This document shows positions 57,388 to 64,000 of a stretch of DNA of 64,000 nucleotides, piece by piece. The notes beneath the pieces are model-generated. The model searched no databases, was not told the origin of the DNA, and saw nothing but the letters and a program-made list of their open reading frames with translations. Position 1 is the first letter of the stretch; each line of letters opens with the position of its first letter. A program made the translations under genes and the position numbers. Source of the stretch: Artocarpus heterophyllus (lineage: Eukaryota; Streptophyta; Magnoliopsida; Rosales; Moraceae). The stretch is from assembly GCA_025403435.1 (NCBI GenBank), contig CM046332.1:955330-1019329 (forward strand), in the 5' to 3' direction.

Positions 57388-60300
57388 TCACTTGGTAGGA
57401 GCTTGTAATTCGATGGTGATTTTATTCCTGTTAACTCCACCTCCAAAGTAAGGCTTCAAGCGCTGACCATTGACCTTAAATTTGCCTTTGGTATCATGTG
57501 CCACCTCTATTGCTCCAGATGGAAAGACTTGTGTTACTGTAAATGGTCCTGACCACCTAGATTTCAGCTTACCTGGAAACAATTTAAGACGAGAGTTATA
57601 GAGCAAGACCTGTTGACCAACTGCAAATTCTTTCCTGAGAATGTGCTTATCATGCCATCTTTTCGTTTTCTCCTTGTAAAGCTTTGCATTCTCATAAGCA
57701 TCAAGCCGAAATTCATCCAGCTCATTTAGTTGCAGCAACCTAGCCTCACCTGTCAACTGCGCATCAAAATTCAAACGTTTAGTTGCCCAATAAGCCCTAT
57801 GTTCTAGTTCCACTGGCAGGTGACATGCTTTTCCAAAAACTAGCCTGAAAGGGGACATCCCGATGGGAGTTTTGAATGCAGTCCTATATGCCCAAAGAGC
57901 ATCATCTAACTTAATAGACCAATCCTTCCTAGAGGCATTTACTGTCTTCTCCAAAATCCTCTTGATTTCCCTATTTGAAATTTCCACTTGACCACTAGTC
58001 TGAGGATGATATGCTAGTGCCACCTTATGTGTAACCCCATATTTTCCCAAGAGTGCCTCAAATTGCTTACTACTGAAATGCGACCCTTGATCACTTATGA
58101 TTGCCCTAGGGGTGCCAAATCGGGAAAAAATGTTCCTTTTCAGAAATTTGACCACGACCTTAGTGTCATTTGTTGGTACAGCAGCTGCTTCTACCCACTT
58201 AGATACGTACTCAACGGCTACTAAAATGTATTCATTACCAAATGAAGGTGGAAATGGTCCCATGAAATCAATACCCCAAACATCAAATAGTTCACACACA
58301 AGAATGTTGTTTAAAGGCATCTCATTTTTCCTAGAAATATTTCCCATTCTTTGACATCGATCACATGAGGCTACATAGAAATGTGCATCTTTAAAAAGTG
58401 TGGGCCAATAGAAACCTGATTGTAATACTTTAGCAGCAGTTTTAGAACCACTAAAATGACCACCAGCCTCCCCATCATGACAAAGTTGTAAAATGCTTAC
58501 CATTTCGTCCTCAGAAACACATCTTCTTATCACCTGATCTGCGCAAATTTTAAACAAGAAAGGGTCTTCCCAAAAATAGTGTTTAACATTAGAAAAGAAT
58601 TTTTTCTTTTGTTGATATGACAAATTAGGGGGTAGAACATTACTTGCTAAAAAATTTACCAAATCAGCATACCAGGGGACTCGTGGGGATTTGATAGAGA
58701 ATACCTGTTCATCAGGGAATTCCTCCAGAATTGGGCTGGCCACTTCATCATGATTGGGAATTCTGGATAAGTGATCTGCAACTAGGTTCTCAGTTCCCTT
58801 TTTATCCTTGATCTCCAAATCAAACTCTTGAAGCAACAATATCCACCTGATTAACCTGGGCTTGGATTCCTTCTTTTCAAGTAAGTATTTCAGAGCAGAA
58901 TGATCAGAGTAAACAACTACTTTTGAACCAATCAAATACGAACGAAATTTATCAAAAGCAAAAACTACCGCCAGAAGTTCCTTTTCTGTAGTTGTGTAAT
59001 TCAGTTGTGCTCCCGACAAGGTTCGACTAGCGTAATATATAGTTTGAAAAATTTTGTTCTTTCGTTGGCCCAGCACTGCTCCAACTGCTGAATCACTTGC
59101 ATCACACATGAGCTCAAAAGGTAAATCCCAATCAGGCGCTGCCATGATAGGTGCTGACACAAGCTTTTCTTTCAAAGTGTTAAAGGCCTGCAAGCATTCA
59201 TCAGAAAACACAAACGGGGCATCTTTAACCAACAAGTTAGACAAAGGTCTAGCAATTTTTGAAAAATCTTTTATAAATCGCCTATAAAATCCAGCATGCC
59301 CCAAGAATCCGCGAACGAGTTTGACAGATGTGGGTGGAGGCAATTTTGCAATAACCTCCACTTTGGCTCTATCAACTTCTATACCGTCTTTGGAGATTTT
59401 GTGTCCAAGCACAATCCCTTCCTGCACCATAAAATGACATTTTTCCCAATTCAAAACAAGGTTAGTTTCCTCACATCTTTGTAACACCAATGCCAAATTA
59501 TGTAAGCATAAATCGAATGATGTGCCAAAAACAGAAAAATCATCCATGAAAATTTCAATGAATTTCTCAACCATATCAGAAAAAATGGCCATCATACAAC
59601 GCTGAAAAGTTGCCGGTGCATTACAAAGACCAAATGGCATCCTTCTATATGCAAAAGTGCCATAGGGACAAGTGAACGTGGTCTTTTCTTGATCCTCGGG
59701 TGCAATAGGGATTTGATTATACCCTGAATATCCATCTAGAAAACAATAGAATTGATGTCCTGCAAGTCTTTCCAACATTTGATCAATAAATGGTAAAGGA
59801 AAATGATCTTTTCTAGTGGCGTCATTTAATTTCCTATAATCCATACAAACACGCCACCCAGTAACTGTTCTAGTTGGAATTAACTCATTATTGTCATTCT
59901 TTTGAACAGTCATACCTCCTTTCTTCGGCACAACTTGCACAGGACTTACCCATGAACTATCAGATATAGGATAAATGATCCCGGCATCTAATAGTTTGAT
60001 AACCTCAGCTTTCACCACTTCTTGCATTTTTCGATTCAGACGCCTTTGGGGTTGAATGGTGGGCTTGTATTTCTCCTCCATAAGAATTTTGTGCATGCAA
60101 ATGGAGGGGCTTATTCCCTTGATGTCTGCAATCTTCCATCCAATTGCGGCTTTGTGCTCTCTTAACACCCTAAGCAGTTTTTCCTCCATAAGATCTGTCA
60201 AAGAAGAAGAAATAATTACAGGTAGTGAGGAATTGCCATCTAAATATGCATATTTTAAATGAGAAGGTAAGGGTTTAAGTTCAAGAATAGGAGGCTCTTC

Positions 60301-62676
60301 AATTGATGGCTTAGGCCTTGTGATGGACTGTCCCACTTCTTCAAGTTGCAATGCCTTATGCCTCGGAATTGGTGGATTTGCCTCCATAAATTCTACATAT
60401 TCCCTTATTTCCTCATTCTCAACATCCACACCAGTAGATTGGGTTAGACAAGCTTCAAGCGGATCCTTGAAAACATCTTCCTGAAAAATCTTAGATACCA
60501 GTTTATCAATGGTGTCAATTCTAAAGCAAGAATCATCAGTTGAGGGATATTTCATTGCTTCAAACACATTAAAGGTGACATGATCATCTTGAACCCTGAG
60601 AATTAATTTTCCTTGTTGCACATCTATCAAGGTTCTTCCAGTCGCTAGAAAAGGACGGCCTAAAATGAGTGGAACTTCATGATCTTCCTCCATTTCTAGA
60701 ACAATGAAATCTGCAGGAAAAATAAACTTGTCAACCTTTACTAGTACATCTTCCACAATACCTCTTGGGTGCTTAATTGTTCGATCTGCTAGTTGAAGTG
60801 ACACAGTGGTTGCTTTAACCTCTCCCAAACCTAATTTCTTAAAAACAGAAAAACGCATTAAATTGATACTAGCCCCTAAATCACATAATGCTTTTTCGAA
60901 ATAAGAGTCACCAATAGTACAAGGAATAGTAAAACTCCCTGGATCTTTTAGTTTAGGTGGCAGCTTATTCTGCAGAATGGCTGAACATTCCTCATTCAAT
61001 TTTACTGTTTCATAATCCTCCAGCTTCCTTTTGTTGGCCAAAATCTCCTTCAAGAATTTTGCATAGCTAGGCATCTGGGCTAAAGCATCTGCAAAAGGAA
61101 TGTTAATATGCAATTTTTTAAACACCTCAAGAAATTTAGAAAATTGCTTATCTAATTTGTGCTGCTGGAGTCGTTGAGGGAATGGGATGGGAGGCACATA
61201 GGGCTTGGGATTATCAGGAAAAAGCTTGCTCTTGCATGTTTCCTTGGATTGCTCATTACTTTCTTCTTCTTGTTCAATGTTGACCTCCTGTTTAGCATCC
61301 TCTTGTCCCAATTGTTTGCCACTTCTCAAAGTAATTGCCTTTATGTTCTCAATAGGATTCTTTTCTGTGTTGCTTGGCAAAGAACCCTGTGGTCTACCTG
61401 AGATCATATTAGCCATCTGTCCTATTTGCATTTCCAGATTTCTGATAGATGACTCTTGATTCTGGAGTCTTGCATCTGTACTCTTCATGAAATCTTGAGT
61501 AGAGGTCGCCAGCTTAGCAACAATATCTTCCAGATTCGGCTTTTTCTCCTCCTGTTGCTTGAATCCTGGTGGTGGTCTCATCGCATTTTGATTGCCCCAT
61601 GAAAAATTCGGATGATTTCGCCACCCCGGGTTGTAAGTGTTGGAATAAGGATTATTTTGTGACCTGTTAAAATTTCCAACAAAATTAGCATTTTCAGAAG
61701 GTTGAGCAAAATTGTTACCTACCTGGCATTCATTGCTGGCATGTCCTCCACCACAAAATTCACATACGGCATTCTGAATTTTCATAGCTGAAGCACTCAT
61801 ATGGTCTATCTTTCTGTTAAGTGCTTCAAACTGAGCTGTGAGTGCAGATAATGCATCCACTTCATGAACTCCTGCCGTTCTCCTAGTTTGTAGCCTTTCA
61901 GTAGGCCACTGATAGTTGTTTGATGCCATCTCTTCTATTAGATCAAAAGCCTCCTCAGGTGTTTTATTATTTAATGTCCCACCTGCAGCTGCATCAATGG
62001 TAGCCCGGATACTTGCGCTAGACCCATTGTAAAAAGTTTGTACCTGCATCCAGACTGGTAATCCATGATGTGGGCACCTCCTTAGCAGCTCCTTGAATCT
62101 TTCCCATGCTTCGTATAACGACTCATTGTCCATCTGCAAGAAATTAGTGATATCGTTACGCATTTTTGCAGATTTTGCTGGAGGGAAAAACTTACCAAGG
62201 AATTTTTGGGCCATAGTATCCCAAGTGGTGATTGATCCTGCAGGAAGAGATGTGAGCCAATTCTTGGCTTTATCCCTCAGCGAGAATGGGAACAATCTCA
62301 GTCTAACTGCATCATCTGACACTCCATTAAATTTAATAGTGTCACAGATTTCGAGAAATGCATCAATGTGGGCGTTTGGATCATCACAAGGTAGCCCACT
62401 AAATTGCACCAATTGTTGAATCATTTGGATGAGAGATGGCTTGATCTCAAAGTTGTTTGCTTGAATAGCTGGCCTCCTAATGCTTGAAGTGGCACCTTGA
62501 ACAGTTGGTGCTGCATAATCTCTCAAAAGTCGGCGAGGGTTTTCAGCTTCACCTGCATCCGCCATTTTCTCAGTGCGATTTCTCTGTTCTCTTAACAGTC
62601 TTTTGAAAGTACGCTCGATTTCTGAATCAAACTTAACAAGTTCCCCTTGTTTAGTTCTTCTCATACACCAATGCAC
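57388..62676 (-). CDS. Athila-type Gypsy gag-pol polyprotein, intact, 1762 codons
   Basis: A single uninterrupted frame encodes the whole replication polyprotein. Gag comes first, with [20 protein letters not shown] at about residue 125-145 and a CX2CX3HX4C knuckle ([13 protein letters not shown], about 305), the short spacing common in this clade. Next come aspartic protease with DLGASINL, reverse transcriptase with FMDD (plus-strand position 59539-59550), RNase H ([37 protein letters not shown]) and integrase with an H2C2 zinc site ([14 protein letters not shown] ... CDRCQRMG) and core motifs [17 protein letters not shown] and [10 protein letters not shown]. Domain order RT-RH-IN is Gypsy type. 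No catalytic residue that I checked is missing. A later ATG at [10 protein letters not shown] (62565) is an alternative start. The leader between PBS and ATG is only about 80 nt. Confidence 0.95.
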   Translation of the reverse strand: MHWCMRRTKQGELVKFDSEIERTFKRLLREQRNRTEKMADAGEAENPRRLLRDYAAPTVQGATSSIRRPAIQANNFEIKPSLIQMIQQLVQFSGLPCDDPNAHIDAFLEICDTIKFNGVSDDAVRLRLFPFSLRDKAKNWLTSLPAGSITTWDTMAQKFLGKFFPPAKSAKMRNDITNFLQMDNESLYEAWERFKELLRRCPHHGLPVWMQVQTFYNGSSASIRATIDAAAGGTLNNKTPEEAFDLIEEMASNNYQWPTERLQTRRTAGVHEVDALSALTAQFEALNRKIDHMSASAMKIQNAVCEFCGGGHASNECQVGNNFAQPSENANFVGNFNRSQNNPYSNTYNPGWRNHPNFSWGNQNAMRPPPGFKQQEEKKPNLEDIVAKLATSTQDFMKSTDARLQNQESSIRNLEMQIGQMANMISGRPQGSLPSNTEKNPIENIKAITLRSGKQLGQEDAKQEVNIEQEEESNEQSKETCKSKLFPDNPKPYVPPIPFPQRLQQHKLDKQFSKFLEVFKKLHINIPFADALAQMPSYAKFLKEILANKRKLEDYETVKLNEECSAILQNKLPPKLKDPGSFTIPCTIGDSYFEKALCDLGASINLMRFSVFKKLGLGEVKATTVSLQLADRTIKHPRGIVEDVLVKVDKFIFPADFIVLEMEEDHEVPLILGRPFLATGRTLIDVQQGKLILRVQDDHVTFNVFEAMKYPSTDDSCFRIDTIDKLVSKIFQEDVFKDPLEACLTQSTGVDVENEEIREYVEFMEANPPIPRHKALQLEEVGQSITRPKPSIEEPPILELKPLPSHLKYAYLDGNSSLPVIISSSLTDLMEEKLLRVLREHKAAIGWKIADIKGISPSICMHKILMEEKYKPTIQPQRRLNRKMQEVVKAEVIKLLDAGIIYPISDSSWVSPVQVVPKKGGMTVQKNDNNELIPTRTVTGWRVCMDYRKLNDATRKDHFPLPFIDQMLERLAGHQFYCFLDGYSGYNQIPIAPEDQEKTTFTCPYGTFAYRRMPFGLCNAPATFQRCMMAIFSDMVEKFIEIFMDDFSVFGTSFDLCLHNLALVLQRCEETNLVLNWEKCHFMVQEGIVLGHKISKDGIEVDRAKVEVIAKLPPPTSVKLVRGFLGHAGFYRRFIKDFSKIARPLSNLLVKDAPFVFSDECLQAFNTLKEKLVSAPIMAAPDWDLPFELMCDASDSAVGAVLGQRKNKIFQTIYYASRTLSGAQLNYTTTEKELLAVVFAFDKFRSYLIGSKVVVYSDHSALKYLLEKKESKPRLIRWILLLQEFDLEIKDKKGTENLVADHLSRIPNHDEVASPILEEFPDEQVFSIKSPRVPWYADLVNFLASNVLPPNLSYQQKKKFFSNVKHYFWEDPFLFKICADQVIRRCVSEDEMVSILQLCHDGEAGGHFSGSKTAAKVLQSGFYWPTLFKDAHFYVASCDRCQRMGNISRKNEMPLNNILVCELFDVWGIDFMGPFPPSFGNEYILVAVEYVSKWVEAAAVPTNDTKVVVKFLKRNIFSRFGTPRAIISDQGSHFSSKQFEALLGKYGVTHKVALAYHPQTSGQVEISNREIKRILEKTVNASRKDWSIKLDDALWAYRTAFKTPIGMSPFRLVFGKACHLPVELEHRAYWATKRLNFDAQLTGEARLLQLNELDEFRLDAYENAKLYKEKTKRWHDKHILRKEFAVGQQVLLYNSRLKLFPGKLKSRWSGPFTVTQVFPSGAIEVAHDTKGKFKVNGQRLKPYFGGGVNRNKITIELQAPTK

Positions 62677-62758
62677 TCCTAAAAGTGAACAAAATAAAAG
62701 AAACTAGATTAAATCAAGGGTTATCCGGTATTAATATTAATTAGTATTAAACAAATAG

Positions 62759-62776
62759 TCCCCGGCAACGGCGCCA
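62759..62776 (-). other. Primer-binding site (tRNA-Asp)
   Basis: The minus strand reads TGGCGCCGTTGCCGGGGA, complementary to the 3' end of plant tRNA-Asp(GTC), the primer known for Athila-type elements. It lies 6 nt inside the 5' LTR. Confidence 0.9.
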
Positions 62777-62782
62777 AAAACT

Positions 62783-64000
62783 TGTTCGCATAAAATCCAC
62801 TAACGCAAGTGCACGTTATCGATCAAGTAATACAATAGTGAGTAAGAGTATCGTCTCACAGGGACTGTTGTATAATAATCTAACTAAGTACTAAAATTGG
62901 ATTAACTCTAAGGTTTATCTAGTTGATCATGTGAGGTTGTGATTAAATAATTTACTGAACTAGAGTACTAAATTAAAATAAAAATTGCAATCAATTTCAA
63001 AAGATACTTCAATAAGACAAGGCGTTAAGGCATTTGATTTCACCATAATCACTAGATATGAATTTCATAAAATTACGCAACCCAATCAATAATACACATG
63101 TGATGACGGAAATTCCTAAATTATTTACTATCCTATCTCTAGGTATAGCAAACCTACTCAGTTTATTAACTCACTATATCTCTATGTGAATTTAAATAAA
63201 TCAGAATGCATTAGGATTCATGAACTTTCCAAATGAAGCCACACAAATAATATGGTATATCTCTATCCATATTTAATTCATGGTTATATGTTAGATGAAG
63301 CATTTGCATAATTCTCCCTTCTCAGTTTTGAACATGCACATCAGATCATTTAAATGGTAGCTAATCATTTAAAAGCATTAAACATAATAACACATAACTC
63401 ACATGAATAAAATCAATTATGGTGCATAAATATGAAATTCACATTGTCATGATTAGGTTACATCATAGCCCTAACTAAGAAAATTAGAACATAATTGAAA
63501 AAGAAATAAAATCTGAAAATTTAATTGAATCAAACATCAAGAGTTAAGAGAGCAAGAAATTCTGTCACCAATTCTTCACTTCTTACTCCGGAATGCTTGA
63601 CGGCTCCTAAGAAAAATAAACAACGCTCTCCAAAATTAACTCATAACCTAGCTACCCAAAACTATTCTATTTATACTACTCTTAAAATAACAAATCCCCT
63701 GTTTTTTGCCCAAAAAACGTGGTTCAGTATCACTCTGGCGCCGCGGCCCTTCTTTTCCAGCGCTGCGGCGCTGCTCCTCTGTTTTTCTCTTCTTTTCCGC
63801 CGTAGCGCCGCGGCGCTCCTTCCCCAGCGCCGCGGCGCTGAGTTTCTGCCATTCTTGCACTTTCAATGGGCGCCACGGCGCTGCTCTTTGGGCGCCGCGG
63901 CGCTTCAACTCTGCCAGCAAAGTTGGTCCCGGATTTTCTTGTGCTCTTGCTCCCTTTTGTTTTGTTTTCTTTCTTTCTTCAACCTACATCAATAAAATCA
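62783..64000 (-). repeat. 5' LTR of the Athila-type element (incomplete)
   Basis: Aligns with 52579-53797. About 104 bp, up to the TGATAAC end, should lie beyond the window. It carries the same GC-palindrome array as the 3' LTR. Confidence 0.92.
63738..63904. repeat. Paired GC-palindrome array in the 5' LTR
   Basis: Same six palindromes and spacing as in the 3' LTR. Two differences fall within or beside it: GTAGCGCC is preceded by CCGCC instead of CCGCT, and one palindrome core reads GCCACGG instead of GCCGCGG, a CpG loss by transition. Confidence 0.88.

Larger units (their letters stand above)
52579..64000 (-). mobile_element. Young Athila-type Gypsy retrotransposon, cut by the window edge
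   Basis: On the minus strand: 5' LTR (right, incomplete), PBS for tRNA-Asp, intact 1762-codon gag-pol, spacer with a GC-palindrome array, an intact ORF in the envelope position, a non-coding stretch, PPT and 3' LTR. Over about 1.22 kb the two LTRs differ by some 5-7 substitutions and a few 1-bp indels as counted by eye (about 0.5%), so this is the most recent insertion in the window. The left target flank reads GGTGA (52574-52578); the right one lies outside. Confidence 0.95.

Noticed and set aside
1..64000. tRNA, rRNA or other structural RNA genes
   Set aside because: Apart from primer-binding sites complementary to tRNA ends, I found no cloverleaf-like or rRNA-like sequence by reading; a covariance-model scan was not possible.

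Overview
This is about 64 kb of nuclear DNA from a flowering plant, almost certainly a eudicot. The evidence is three intron-rich or organelle-targeted plant genes (a plastid ribosome-associated RRM protein, a cohesin alpha-kleisin and a PLS-type PPR protein) set in AT-rich DNA dominated by plant retrotransposons (Copia, Athila-type Gypsy, LINE). No species-level call is possible from the sequence alone.

Layout. 1-2149: the 5' end of a minus-strand Copia element (leader fragment, primer-binding site, LTR). 3000-6861: four-exon PSRP2-like chloroplast RNA-binding protein gene; its third intron holds a GC-rich retroposon-like insert. 6862-11281: intergenic DNA with a degenerate tandem repeat and a MITE. 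11282-26334: a three-level nest. A Copia solo LTR (minus strand, TSD ATTCT) is split by a 3.4-kb Gypsy-type LTR (TSD GGGCC), which is itself split by a 9.65-kb structurally complete Copia element (TSD AATAT) of the same family as the outer solo LTR. 26760-27238: long inverted-repeat element just upstream of the next gene. 27652-32380: thirteen-exon SYN3/RAD21.2-like cohesin subunit gene. 34453-36024: intronless PPR gene. 37858-47104: a decayed minus-strand LINE broken by two Copia solo LTRs. 47873 to about 50010: LTR-like DNA carrying a 634-bp hAT-type element with an exact 8-bp TSD. 52579-64000: a young, apparently intact minus-strand Athila-type element (3' LTR, envelope-position ORF, 1762-codon gag-pol, PBS for tRNA-Asp, most of the 5' LTR), running off the right edge.

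The three host genes act independently: plastid ribosome/RNA function, sister-chromatid cohesion, and organellar RNA processing. The rest is mobile-element DNA. One Copia family accounts for five separate insertions in the window (one complete, three solo LTRs, one element running off the left edge), which indicates repeated activity followed by LTR-LTR recombination.

The least expected structure is in the retroelements. The Copia family carries arrays of a GC-rich dyad (TCGGC-NN-GCCGA) in both U3 and the leader, with complementary core sequences. The unrelated Athila element carries arrays of the perfect palindrome AGCGCCGCGGCGCT in both LTRs and in the spacer between pol and the downstream ORF. 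In both families neighbouring dyads are 21-22 bp apart, about two helical turns.
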